Below, piece by piece: positions 24,796-33,515 of a DNA stretch of 49,492 nt. The DNA lies in contig JBEKHI010000006.1 of assembly GCA_050012355.1 (NCBI GenBank), positions 1 to 49,492 of the forward strand, read 5' to 3'. This DNA is from JBEKHI01 sp050012355. GTDB taxonomy: Bacteria > Actinomycetota > Actinomycetes > Streptosporangiales > Streptosporangiaceae. The position numbers and the translations under genes are program-made. Within the stretch, counting starts at the first letter, position 1, and each line of letters begins with the position of its first letter. Below the pieces are notes generated by a model. It was given only the letters and a program-made list of their open reading frames with translations. It ran no database searches and was not told where the DNA came from.

Positions 24796-25038
24796 ATGTC
24801 GCGGTTTCAGGTGGGCGCGACCGGCGCTAATCGGAGATTAGGGACCAGCACCGCCTCAGCCGGCTCCTTCGCAAGCGACCCCCGGGTACGGACCCCCGAC
24901 CGTATCCGGGGGTCTTCTCGTGTCGCGGAAGTGCTGCCCCGTTGCTGGTTGGTGTCGCACGCCGTGGAACTGGGCGGGCCGGCGGGTCAGAAGGCGATGA
25001 CACCTCGTAGGTTCCGTCCCTCTCGCATGTCCTGGTAG
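24796..25038 (+). CDS. small ORF with strong ribosome-binding site, unknown
   Basis: ATG at 24796 follows GAGGGGGG by about 5 nt, one of the best ribosome-binding sites in the window. The 80-residue product (MSRFQVGATGANRRLGTSTA at the start) matches no family I know. A terminator-like hairpin lies inside it (24877-24914), so transcription may stop after about 27-40 codons. Then the relevant product would be an RNA or a leader peptide rather than this protein. The 3' part runs antisense to the end of the alcohol dehydrogenase relic. Confidence 0.35.
   Translation: MSRFQVGATGANRRLGTSTASAGSFASDPRVRTPDRIRGSSRVAEVLPRCWLVSHAVELGGPAGQKAMTPRRFRPSRMSW
24877..24914 (+). terminator. hairpin with T-rich flank, terminator-like
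   Basis: A 15-bp stem with one mismatch (24877-24891 with 24900-24914) and an 8-nt loop, followed by TTCTCG. Just before it, CCGGC (24821-24825) can pair with GCCGG (24859-24863) around the small hairpin CTAAT-CGGAG-ATTAG (24827-24841). The whole therefore looks like a structured leader with terminator. Confidence 0.6.
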
Positions 25039-25911
25039 CCGGTGTTGATGTCCTCGAGCTTGTAGGTCCGGGTGGCAAGCTCGTCTAGCTTGAGTGCTCC
25101 GTTGCGATAGAGGTCGAGCATCTTCGGGATGTCCCGGCGCGGGTTAGCCGTTCCGAACAAGGAGCCCACGACCCGCTTCTCCATGAGCACCAGGTCCAGC
25201 GCGGACATGGCCACGGTGGTCTCGGCGGCGTCGTGCAGGTTAGTAATCACGACGGTGCCGCGCTTGCTGGTCATCGCCAGGCTCTTGCCGATCTGTTCGC
25301 CAGTGCCGAGACCCATCGTGTTGATGACCACGTTCGCGCCGCGACCATGGGTCAGCTCGGTCACCAGGGCCTGGGCGTCTTCGCTGCTGGCGGCGGTATG
25401 GGTGGCCCCGAACTCGAGGGCTTTGTCCCGCTTGAACTGGACAGGGTCCACGGCGATCAGGTGCTCGGCGCCGGCCAGCCTGGCCCCCTGAACCGCGTTG
25501 ATACCGATCCCGCCGACGCCGACCACGACGACGGTGTCGCCAGCCCGGACCCCGCCCGCGTTGACCGCCGAGCCCCAGCCGGTGACCACGCCGCAGCCGA
25601 GCAGGCAGGCCCTGCTGAGCGGGATGTCGTCGTCGATCTTGATGCAGTTGGTCTCGCTGACCACGGTGTGCTGGGCGAAGGTGCCCAGCAGGCACATCAG
25701 GCCGAGGTCCTGGCCGCGGGCGTGGTGGCGGGCGGTGTGGTCGGAGATCTGCACGCCGTCACCGAGGTACTGGCCGAGCTCGCACAGATTCTGCATGCCC
25801 GCTGAGCACGCCTGGCACCGCCCGCAGGCGGGAATGAAGCCGAAGATCACCCTGTCCCCGGGCCGCAACGTGGTGATGCCCGGCCCGGGTCTCCGTGACG
25901 ATTCCTCCTGG
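24987..25911 (-). pseudogene. zinc alcohol dehydrogenase (NDMA/class III-like), 5' deleted and frameshifted
   Basis: From FGFIPACGRCQACSAGMQNLC (structural zinc Cys) through the Rossmann motif VVVVGVGGIGINAVQGARLAG to the end LRGVIAF this is an intact MDR-type alcohol dehydrogenase of the MDO/NDMA-dependent group. The first about 75 residues (catalytic-zinc Cys and GHE) are absent. Just after the ALDH stop (TAA 25913-25915) a different frame reads GGIVTET. Removing one C from the ACCCGGG run (about 25884-25890) would join it to GPGITTLRPGD. A 5' deletion plus a +1 frameshift is the simplest reading. A shortened product from the GTG in the RVIFGF segment could be made but would lack the catalytic half. 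Confidence 0.75.
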
Positions 25912-25912
25912 C

Positions 25913-27376
25913 TTAGAACGGGAAGCCGTGGGCCTGTGGCCGGGAAGTGACCCACTGCCATTGGGTGAACTCGTCCCAGCTGCTCTGGGAACCGAAGCGA
26001 CTGCCGTTGCCGGACGCGCCCGTTCCGCCGAACGGCGCGAACGCATCGTTGTTCAAGGTCTGATCGTTGACGTGGACGATGCCGGTGCGCAACTGCTCGG
26101 CCACCTCAAGCCCGCGCTCGACGGAACCGGTCTGGATGGCCGCCACCAGCCCGTACTCGGTGTCGTTGGCCACCCGGACCGCCTCATCGGCGTCCTTCAC
26201 GACCACCACGGGCGCGACCGGCCCGAAGATCTCCTCCCGGAACGCGGCCATCGATGGCGTGACGTCCGCCAGGACGGTCGGCCGGTAGAACAGCCCGTCG
26301 TGGCGGCCTCCCGCGCGCACGGTGGCGCCCGCGCTGACCGTCTCGCTGACGATGCGGTCCACGTTCGCGAGCTGCTTGTGACTGATGATCGGGCCCAGGG
26401 CGACGTGATCGGTGTAGGGGTCTCCGACGGGCAGGTTGTCCGCCCGCTTGACCAGACGCTCAAGGTAGGCGTCAGCGACCGCTTCCAGGACGATGTGCCT
26501 GCCCGCGGTCATGCAGACCTGGCCTTGATGCAGAAAGGCTCCCCAGGCTCCGGCCGAGCTGGCTACGTCCAGGTCGGCGTCGTCGAGGACGATCAGGGCG
26601 TTGTTGCCGCCCAGTTCCAGGCTGACCCGCTTCAGCGTGCGCCCGGCGGCCTCACCGACGAGGCGGCCGACGGCCGTGGACCCGGTGAACGAGATCATCG
26701 CCACGCTGGGATTTTCGGCCAGCGCGGCACCTGGCTCGGCGTCGCCGGGCAGCACGTGCAGCAGACCGCCGGGCAGCCCCGCCAGCTCGAACAGCCGGGC
26801 GATCAGCACGCCGCCGGACACCGCGGTCTGCACGTCGGGCTTGAGCACGACCGCATTGCCGAGTGCGAGCGCGGGGGCGACGGCCCGGACGGACAGGATC
26901 TGCGGGAAGTTCCAGGGGCTGATCACGCCGACGACACCAAGCGGGACGCGGCGGGCAATGCTCTGCCGCCCGGCCTCGCTCGTCGGCAGGAGATGACCCC
27001 AGGGCTGGGTGGGCAGAGCGGCCGCCTCCCATAGTTCGCCGAGCACCAGGTCGACCTCGAAGGCGGCCTTCCCGGGCACGGCCCCGCCCTCGCGAACCAG
27101 CCAGCGTTCGAACTCAGCCCGGTTGGCCTCCAGGACAGCGGCCGCCCGGCGGATCAGCGCCGCTCGCTGCGGGCCGGGAAGCGCCGCCCAGGCAGGCTGT
27201 GCCCGCTGGGCGGCCGCGACGGCCTCGTCGATGTCGGCGGCGTTCGCCAGGCCCACGCGGGCGAGCACCTCGCCGGTAGCGGGTTCGACGGACTCGAGCT
27301 CACCGCCGTCAGCGGTCACCCATCCGTCGCTGAAGATCTTGCCCTGCCAGTCCAGGTCATCGAGGACCTCGGTCAT
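25913..27376 (-). CDS. aldehyde dehydrogenase (benzaldehyde/vanillin dehydrogenase-like)
   Basis: A 487-residue NAD(P)-dependent aldehyde dehydrogenase, complete. Motifs are PWNFPQ, FTGSTAVGR, catalytic Glu in VSLELGGNN, catalytic Cys in GQVCMTAGRH, EEIFGPVAPV and FGGTGASGNGSRFG. The start is ATG at 27376, with GGGAGG 6-7 nt upstream; the frame is open to 27433. It is followed at once by the alcohol dehydrogenase relic, so it once formed an alcohol-to-acid pair. The divergent AraC-like gene and the palindrome at 27409 suggest local regulation. An aromatic aldehyde is likely by similarity, not proven. Confidence 0.9.
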   Translation of the reverse strand: MTEVLDDLDWQGKIFSDGWVTADGGELESVEPATGEVLARVGLANAADIDEAVAAAQRAQPAWAALPGPQRAALIRRAAAVLEANRAEFERWLVREGGAVPGKAAFEVDLVLGELWEAAALPTQPWGHLLPTSEAGRQSIARRVPLGVVGVISPWNFPQILSVRAVAPALALGNAVVLKPDVQTAVSGGVLIARLFELAGLPGGLLHVLPGDAEPGAALAENPSVAMISFTGSTAVGRLVGEAAGRTLKRVSLELGGNNALIVLDDADLDVASSAGAWGAFLHQGQVCMTAGRHIVLEAVADAYLERLVKRADNLPVGDPYTDHVALGPIISHKQLANVDRIVSETVSAGATVRAGGRHDGLFYRPTVLADVTPSMAAFREEIFGPVAPVVVVKDADEAVRVANDTEYGLVAAIQTGSVERGLEVAEQLRTGIVHVNDQTLNNDAFAPFGGTGASGNGSRFGSQSSWDEFTQWQWVTSRPQAHGFPF

Positions 27377-27408
27377 CTGCTGCCTCCCTTGCCAGCTACC
27401 TGAATGTG

Positions 27409-27424
27409 CGACAAACTCTTGTCG
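27409..27424. promoter_or_regulatory. palindromic operator candidate between aldehyde dehydrogenase and AraC-like gene
   Basis: CGACAAACTCTTGTCG contains arms CGACAA/TTGTCG around 4 nt. It lies 32 nt upstream of the aldehyde dehydrogenase start and 85 nt upstream of the AraC-like start. The position suits repression or activation of the divergent pair. Confidence 0.4.
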
Positions 27425-27509
27425 AGCTAGCAATAGACGCGTTGACTGTTTGCGTCAGAGGTTTTGCCTGTTCAAGACATGCCAGCTGGCCCGCCGCCGT
27501 TGGAGGGCT

Positions 27510-28124
27510 ATGGATCGTGAACTGAATACACTCCAGGCGCAGGCGTACGACGAACCCGAGCTGTGGCGGGTAAACCTGGGCGCGGCGTTCTCTGATCTCG
27601 TGCCAAAGCCGCTCGAACCGGCGGCTGCTCCCGAGGGGACGCAAGGTCCCGGCATGCTGTTGTCGCAGTTCATCACGGCGGCCGTGGACCAGGTAAGCAC
27701 AGCGGGCCCGGAGATGACCGGCAAGCTCGCGGACGCTAGCGTCTGCCTGCTCGGCTGTGCCCTCACCGGCGATGGTGACGCCGCCGCTGACGAGGCCGGC
27801 GCGCTGCGCGGCCACGTGATGACCTACATTCAGGCGAACCTGATCGACCCGCGGCTGTCCCGCACCACCATCGCCGCCGCGCATAACATGTCGCCGCGGA
27901 CGCTGGATCGCCTCTTCCACGGCCAGCAATGGTCAGTCAGCGGCTACATCCGGCACGAACGGCTGAAAGGCGCGCACCGGGATCTGGAAAACCCCGCGCT
28001 GATGCACCGCAGCATCGCTGCCCTGGCCGCACATTGGTGTTTTGTGGATGCCGCTCACTTCAGCCGGGTCTTCCGGGAAAGCTACGGCTACCCGCCATCG
28101 CAAGCCCGGCCGAGCGCCAGTTAG
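27510..28124 (+). CDS. AraC-family regulator with apparent loss of the sensor domain
   Basis: A 204-residue protein. The C-terminal 100 residues are a complete AraC/XylS double HTH: HVMTYIQANLIDPRLSRTTIAAAHNMSPRTLDRLF, then IAALAAHWCFVDAAHFSRVFRESYGYPPSQ. Homologues of this kind are about 310-330 residues, with an AraC-binding-like cupin in front. Here a short N-terminal piece (ELWRVNLGAAFSDLVPKPLE, like the family opening) is joined almost directly to the linker (LLSQFITAAVDQV). About 110-120 residues therefore seem to be deleted in frame. GGAGGG lies immediately before the ATG. It is divergent from the aldehyde dehydrogenase. It could act constitutively or be inactive. Confidence 0.75.
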   Translation: MDRELNTLQAQAYDEPELWRVNLGAAFSDLVPKPLEPAAAPEGTQGPGMLLSQFITAAVDQVSTAGPEMTGKLADASVCLLGCALTGDGDAAADEAGALRGHVMTYIQANLIDPRLSRTTIAAAHNMSPRTLDRLFHGQQWSVSGYIRHERLKGAHRDLENPALMHRSIAALAAHWCFVDAAHFSRVFRESYGYPPSQARPSAS

Positions 28125-28930
28125 CCGAAGGCCGAGCGGGCGGCGTCACGCACGGCGTCGGCCAGCAGGTCGGGGGCTGTCAGGTGCGCGATATGGCCTT
28201 GGCCGGGAAGCGTGACGAGTCGCGAGTCCGGCAGCACTGACACTAGGTCCGCTGCGCGTTCGCGCAGGTGAGCGGGGCTGCTATCGCCCTCGAGGATGGT
28301 GGTGGGCACTTCGAGCGTCGCGAAGCGCTCGATCCCCACGCCGAGCCGGTCGACCGCTTCACCGTCGGTGAGCTGCGGTCCGGCGACGGCGACGAACACG
28401 GACCGCGCGTCCGGATCGGCCAGCATCGCCTCGACCTGGGCACCGGGCATTCCTACGACGTCCCGCAGGTGAATGCGTATCGCCTCGACGGGGTCACCGC
28501 CGTCGAACGCCGCCCGGGCCCGCTGTCCGGCCTCGCCACTGACCAGTGTCCGAGTGGGCATCGGGGGTTCGTAAACGACGATCCCCGCGAAGCTCGAGGG
28601 CGCGAGCAACGCGGCCTCCAGCGCGGCCACGGCGCCCGAGGAGTGCCCGACGAGTAGGACCGGCTGGTCGAGCAGGGCGAGGATCGCGAGGATATCGGCG
28701 GCCTCGACCGCCATTGAGTGGTCCGGCGGCAGGCTCGCGCCCGGGGCGTAGATGCGCCGCTGGATCCTGACGGTCCGGTAGTCCTTGGCCAGCCGCTCCG
28801 AGACCGACTCCCAGGCCGACGCGTCGCCGCCGCCGGGGTGGACGATCAGCACGGTCGGGCCGTCGCCCTCGACCAGAGCGGTAACGGGTGTGCCATCGGC
28901 GGAGATCGCGTGAAGTTCGGTCATACGCAT
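28121..28930 (-). CDS. alpha/beta hydrolase
   Basis: A 269-residue alpha/beta hydrolase-fold protein. The oxyanion motif is VHPGGGDASAWE, the nucleophile elbow GHSSGA (Ser), the acid in LEGDSSPAH and the His in GQGHIAH. ATG at 28930 or 28924 starts it; the frame is open further but then loses similarity. The stop overlaps that of the convergent AraC-like gene by about 3 nt. The substrate is not predictable. Confidence 0.87.
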   Translation of the reverse strand: MRMTELHAISADGTPVTALVEGDGPTVLIVHPGGGDASAWESVSERLAKDYRTVRIQRRIYAPGASLPPDHSMAVEAADILAILALLDQPVLLVGHSSGAVAALEAALLAPSSFAGIVVYEPPMPTRTLVSGEAGQRARAAFDGGDPVEAIRIHLRDVVGMPGAQVEAMLADPDARSVFVAVAGPQLTDGEAVDRLGVGIERFATLEVPTTILEGDSSPAHLRERAADLVSVLPDSRLVTLPGQGHIAHLTAPDLLADAVRDAARSAFG

Positions 28931-29434
28931 GACAATAGCGACCGCGCCCAAGCGTTCTCTTGAAATAACGCGAAGGACTTTTGCACGTGGGGGTACAAAA
29001 ATGCTGCGGGTTATCCAGAGCATAGGGATATATGCCGATAAAAGGGTCGAATGGCTTGCCGATGCCGCCGCGCAGTTACCCCTCGCATGATCATGGACAG
29101 TTCAGGGCTCATAGGAAACGTTCAGAACAACGTGAGTTGTCGTCGCGGCCGAGCGATTTGGTGCGGTATCACCCGGTTGCACGGTCCCCGCCAGCGCCCC
29201 TCTGTTCGAGGTGATCATGGTGAGTGCTGCACTACCCAGACAAGAGTGCGGGTAATGCGGCACTCACCAGGAACGCCCGGCGCGACAGCAGGGCGATATG
29301 GCACGGATGCCCGGTTCGCTACCCCATTCCAGGCCTCACAGCGCGCAGCAAACCACGATCAGGACCCGCAACACGCCGCAAACACACGTGTCCTAGACAC
29401 GTGAACTGTCCACCATCATGAAAGCGGCCGCCCC
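28931..29434. other. 504-nt gap with no supportable gene
   Basis: It contains the upstream region of the alpha/beta hydrolase (AT-richer around 28950-29030), the palindrome at 29218-29269, and an 8+8-nt inverted repeat CACGTGTC-CTA-GACACGTG at 29385-29403, 32 nt downstream of the treZ stop. Short frames here have no family resemblance and no ribosome-binding site. Confidence 0.55.
29218..29269. repeat. inverted repeat (family B palindrome)
   Basis: 20-nt arms (29218-29237, 29250-29269) pair with two mismatches around a 12-nt loop. The left arm contains GTGCTGCACTACCC, identical to the inner arm of the palindrome at 15966-16031. Confidence 0.85.
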
Positions 29435-31141
29435 TCAGGCGACGCGGACGACGGCGAAGCTCATCGGGGGCATCGTCAGCGACGAGCCGGAGAGCGCGAT
29501 GCCGACGCCGGAGGCGGCGAGCACCGAAACCCCAACCGCCCCCAGCGGCAGCGTAGCCGCCGCGGTCCCGAAGTGGGCGGCCACCCGCAGCGCTCCCCTG
29601 GTCACCACGATCCACCGGTCCGCCTCGTCAAACGCGACGTCGATCAGCGACAGCCGCGGGTCGGTGAGCGACGGCTCGGAACGGCGCAGCGCCAGCAGCG
29701 AGCGGTACCAGGACAGCAGTTCCTTGTGCGGCGAGGAGTCCAGCTCAGACCAGGAAAGCTTGGACCGCAGGAACGTCTCCGGATCCTGCGGGTCGGGCAC
29801 CTGCGAGGGGTCCCACCCGTACGCGCGGAACTCTGATCGCCGTCCGTGAGACACCGCCGCCGCCAGCTCGGGGTCGGTGTGGTCGGTGAAGTACTGCCAC
29901 GGTGTGGACGCGCCCCACTCCTCCCCCATGAACAGCATCGGCGTGTACGGCGAGGTCAGCACCAGCCCGGCGGCGACCCGCAGTTGCTCCGGGAGCAGCC
30001 GGTCTCCCGCCGCCCGGTTGCCGATCTGATCGTGATCCTGGTCGTACGCCAGGAACCGGTACGACGGAAAGCGCAGCCGGTCCACCGGGCGGCCGTGCGA
30101 CCGGCCGCGGAACGACGACCAGATCCCATCGTGGTAGAAGACCCGGGAATACACCTTGGCGAGCGCCGCCATCGAGTCGAAATCGGCGTAATACCCCACC
30201 GTCTCACCGGTGACCGCCACGTGTACCGCGTGATGGAAATCGTCATCCCACTGCGCGTCCAGACCGTACCCGCCGGCCTCACGCGAGGAGACCAGCCGGG
30301 TGTCGTTCAGGTCGGATTCCGCGATCAGCGTCAGCGACCGACCAGTAGCCGCTGACAGACCAGAAACCGCCACCGCGAGTTCCTCGAGGATGTGCGTCGC
30401 GCGGTGGTCTTCGAGCGCGTGCACCGCGTCCAGCCGCAGCCCGTCGAAATGGTAATCCCGCAGCCACATCAGCGCGTTCTCGACAATGAACGCCCGGACC
30501 TCGTCCGAGCCTGGCTGGTCGAGGTTCACCGCGGGACCCCACGGCGTGGTGTGCGCGTTCGTGAAATACGGCCCGAACGACGCGAGCCTGGTCCCCGGGC
30601 CGATGTGGTTGTAGACGACGTCGAGCAGCACCCCGAGGCCCCGGGCGTGGCACGCGTCGACCAGCCGCTTGAGCCCGTCGGGCCCGCCGTAAGGGTCGTG
30701 CACCGCCCACAGGCACACCCCGTCGTACCCCCATCCCCAGCGCCCGGGGAACGCGGCCACCGGCATCACCTCGACCACGTTCACCCCCAGGTCAACCAGG
30801 TGCCCGAGGCGGTCGATGGCGGCGTCGAACGTGCCATCGGGGGTGAACGTCCCGGTGTGCATCTCGTAGATCACCGAGCCAGGCAACGGGACACCGCGCC
30901 AGCCGTGATCGGTCCACTCGAACGCCGCCTGGTCATACACCCGGCTCGCCCCGGCCACGCCGGAAGGCTGCCACAGTGAGCGCGGATCCGGCAGCGGCTC
31001 GCCGCCGTCCAGCCGGAAGGCGTAATCGCCGGTGACGGCGACGTCGGTGGACCACCACCCCGAAGCTGACCCCGACATCGGGAACAGTTCGCCCCCGGCC
31101 GACACCTCGACGCGCTGCGCGTCCGGCGCCCAGACCCTCAT
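29435..31141 (-). CDS. treZ: malto-oligosyltrehalose trehalohydrolase
   Basis: Releases trehalose from maltooligosyl-trehalose, the second step of the TreY-TreZ route from glycogen or maltodextrin; cytosolic. A 568-residue GH13 enzyme with an N-terminal beta-sandwich (MRVWAPDAQRVEVSAGG) and the barrel motifs DVVYNHIG, GLRLDAVHAL (nucleophile Asp), LIAESDLND (acid Glu) and YDQDHDQIGNRA. GYDGVCLWAVHDPYGGP is typical of TreZ. Its ATG overlaps the treY stop as ATGA. No treX (debranching enzyme) is next to it. Confidence 0.95.
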   Translation of the reverse strand: MRVWAPDAQRVEVSAGGELFPMSGSASGWWSTDVAVTGDYAFRLDGGEPLPDPRSLWQPSGVAGASRVYDQAAFEWTDHGWRGVPLPGSVIYEMHTGTFTPDGTFDAAIDRLGHLVDLGVNVVEVMPVAAFPGRWGWGYDGVCLWAVHDPYGGPDGLKRLVDACHARGLGVLLDVVYNHIGPGTRLASFGPYFTNAHTTPWGPAVNLDQPGSDEVRAFIVENALMWLRDYHFDGLRLDAVHALEDHRATHILEELAVAVSGLSAATGRSLTLIAESDLNDTRLVSSREAGGYGLDAQWDDDFHHAVHVAVTGETVGYYADFDSMAALAKVYSRVFYHDGIWSSFRGRSHGRPVDRLRFPSYRFLAYDQDHDQIGNRAAGDRLLPEQLRVAAGLVLTSPYTPMLFMGEEWGASTPWQYFTDHTDPELAAAVSHGRRSEFRAYGWDPSQVPDPQDPETFLRSKLSWSELDSSPHKELLSWYRSLLALRRSEPSLTDPRLSLIDVAFDEADRWIVVTRGALRVAAHFGTAAATLPLGAVGVSVLAASGVGIALSGSSLTMPPMSFAVVRVA

Positions 31142-33408
31142 GACCGAACCAGCAGCGCCACCGGCAGCCGGAGCGCCGGCAGTCCCTCGTACCGGTCCCC
31201 GGTCAGCGCGTCGCGCCAGTCACCGTCCGGCAACCGCAACTGAGTGCCACCCCACCCGCCGTACGCCCGCAGCGTCGCGGGCAGCCGTCCCGCCACCACC
31301 ACGACTTCTCCCCCTCGGCAGAACGATGTGACGCACTCTCTCGCCGCCCCGTTCACCTCGACCGGCTCATACGACCCGGTGAACCACTCGGGATGGTCCC
31401 GCCGCAGCCGCAACGCACGCGAGGTGACCAGCAGCTTTTCCTCATCGAGCCCGGACGGGACGGCACCCGAGTCCAGTTCCTCGAGCAGCTCACGCCGCCA
31501 CGCGTAGTCCACCGGGCGCCGGTTGTCCGGGTCGACGAGCGCGTAGCTGGCCAGCTCGCACCCCTGGTAGACGTCGGGCACGCCGGGCATCGTCAGCTGG
31601 ATGAGCTTGGCGGCCAGCGAGTTCACCCGGGCATCCGGGGCGATCTCCGCGACGAAATCCCCGACCGGGGCAGCTACCCGGGCCGCCTCGGCGAACGTGA
31701 GCACCGCGTCCTCGTAGACCGGGTCCTGGTCAGTCCAGGTGGTGTGGGTCTTGGCCTCGCGCATCGCCTTCGTCAGGTAGTCGCGGAGCCGCTCGGCGCT
31801 GATCGGCCACGCGCCGACGAGGGTCTGCCAGATCAGGTACTCGGCGGCCGGGTCGACCTGGTGATCGCGCAGCAGCTCGTGCCAGTCGGCCACCGCCGCC
31901 GCCCAGTCGCTGGGCCGCTCGGCGAGCACCGTGAGCCTGGCTCGTACGTCCTCGGCGCGCTTGGTGTCGTGGGTGGACAGCGTGGTCATCGTGGCAGGCC
32001 AGTCCCTGGCCAGCCGCGCCGCCGTGGCGTGGAAATCCGTCTGGCTCAGGCCGAAGACGCCCGGGTCGCAGCCCACCTCGTTCAGCGAGACCAGCCGGAA
32101 CCAGCGGTAGAACGCGGTGTCCTCCACCCCCTTGGCCTCTACCGGCACGGTGTACTGCTGGAACCGGATGTCGCCTCCGGCGAGTACGTCATCGAGGACC
32201 AGTTGCACAGTCGAGTGCAGTCGGGCGGGAAGCCGGTCCCGCGCGGCGCCGGCCGCCTCGCGCAGCTCGCGGACCGCGTCCGGCGACGGGTCGGTGCCCG
32301 CCGCCACGTACGCCCGGTACACCCGCAGGCAGGTCGCGAGCTCAGCGACGACCGCCGCCAGGTCCTCCGGTGGCGCGTCGGTCTTCAGCGACCGCACTAC
32401 CCGGGACAGGTCGGGTGCGAACGCGCCGGTCGCCTGGTCGTGTTTCGCCTCCCGCGCGACCTCTGCGAACCCGCGCTTCTCCCCGGTGAACTTGGCGTAG
32501 CCGAGGCTCAGCGGCTCGGCGCCCGCCGGGTCGGTCGCCAGTCCGCCGGTGAAGGCGACCGCGTCGTACCCGGTGGTGCCCGCGCACGCCCAGTCGGCCG
32601 GCAGTACCTCGCCCGCGGCGAGGATCTTCTCGGTGACCACCCATGCTCCCCCGGTCACGTCCGACAGCCGCCGCAGGTAGCCGCCGGGATCGGCGAGGCC
32701 GTCGACGTGGTCGACCCGCAGCCCGTCGATGAGTCCCTCGCGCACCAGCCGGATGATGACCTCGTGCGTCTCGTCGAACACCTCGGTGTCCTCTACGCGC
32801 AGCGCGATCAGCGTGGTGATGTCGAAGAACCGCCGGTAGTTCAGCTCGGTGGCGGCGTTCTTCCAGAACGCGAGCTTGTAGTGCTGCGCGTCGAGCAGCT
32901 CGGGCAGCGGCAGGCCGGAAGTTCCGTCCCGGACCGGCAGCACGTGGTCCCCGTAAGACACCCGGTCCCCGGAAACCGTGATCCCGTCCAGCGAGTCGCT
33001 GCCCAGGATCGGCAGCAACAGCCGACCGTCGTGCCGGGTCCAGTCCACGTCGAACCAGCGGGCGTACGGCGAGGACTGGCCCTCACTCAGCACCGACCAA
33101 AGCTGCCGGTTCAGCGATTCCGGCGCCGGGATGGCCATGTGGTTCGGCACGATGTCGACGACGATGCCGAGCCCGGCTGAGCGCAGCCGGTCCGCCATCG
33201 CGCGGAACCCGTCCTCCCCGCCCAGCGCGACCGACACCCGGGAGTGATCCACCACGTCGTATCCATGAGTGGACCCGGGCGCCGCTTGCAGGATCGGCGA
33301 CAGGTATACATGGGTCAGTCCGAGCGCGGAAAAATAGTCCGATTGAGCAGCTACTGCACCGAAATCGAATTCGGGAGTCAGCTGCAACCGGTAGGTCGAG
33401 GCAGGCAC
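31138..33408 (-). CDS. treY: malto-oligosyltrehalose synthase
   Basis: Isomerises the reducing-end alpha-1,4 bond of maltodextrins to alpha-1,1. A GH13 protein of about 756 residues. It has ASTYRLQL at the N-terminus, HVYLSPILQAAPGSTHGYDVVDH, IVPNHMAIP, nucleophile in GLRVDHVDGLADPGGYL, acid in VTEKILAAGE, and LSTHDTKRAEDVRARL. The GTG at 33408 puts ASTYRLQL where relatives have it. An ATG at 33468 gives a 20-residue extension without family similarity and is the alternative. It is divergent from the HdeD-like gene. Confidence 0.93.
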   Translation of the reverse strand: MPASTYRLQLTPEFDFGAVAAQSDYFSALGLTHVYLSPILQAAPGSTHGYDVVDHSRVSVALGGEDGFRAMADRLRSAGLGIVVDIVPNHMAIPAPESLNRQLWSVLSEGQSSPYARWFDVDWTRHDGRLLLPILGSDSLDGITVSGDRVSYGDHVLPVRDGTSGLPLPELLDAQHYKLAFWKNAATELNYRRFFDITTLIALRVEDTEVFDETHEVIIRLVREGLIDGLRVDHVDGLADPGGYLRRLSDVTGGAWVVTEKILAAGEVLPADWACAGTTGYDAVAFTGGLATDPAGAEPLSLGYAKFTGEKRGFAEVAREAKHDQATGAFAPDLSRVVRSLKTDAPPEDLAAVVAELATCLRVYRAYVAAGTDPSPDAVRELREAAGAARDRLPARLHSTVQLVLDDVLAGGDIRFQQYTVPVEAKGVEDTAFYRWFRLVSLNEVGCDPGVFGLSQTDFHATAARLARDWPATMTTLSTHDTKRAEDVRARLTVLAERPSDWAAAVADWHELLRDHQVDPAAEYLIWQTLVGAWPISAERLRDYLTKAMREAKTHTTWTDQDPVYEDAVLTFAEAARVAAPVGDFVAEIAPDARVNSLAAKLIQLTMPGVPDVYQGCELASYALVDPDNRRPVDYAWRRELLEELDSGAVPSGLDEEKLLVTSRALRLRRDHPEWFTGSYEPVEVNGAARECVTSFCRGGEVVVVAGRLPATLRAYGGWGGTQLRLPDGDWRDALTGDRYEGLPALRLPVALLVRS

Positions 33409-33515
33409 AGTAAAGGGGTACCACTCGTCGTTATGGATAATCCTAAGTACCCGCGTTAAACGTAACATTACTGTGGGTAACTACCCCGTGTACATGAGAT
33501 GACGGGGGGATTCAC

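Noticed and set aside
24796..24986. Riboswitch controlling the alcohol dehydrogenase
   Set aside because: The structured element is on the opposite strand and reads into the 3' end of that gene, so it cannot be its leader.
29032..29421. Short rightward ORFs in the 504-nt gap
   Set aside because: They run through a palindrome, lack ribosome-binding sites and look random.
31393..33180. 595-residue rightward open frame
   Set aside because: Antisense shadow of treY caused by high third-position GC; composition is not protein-like.
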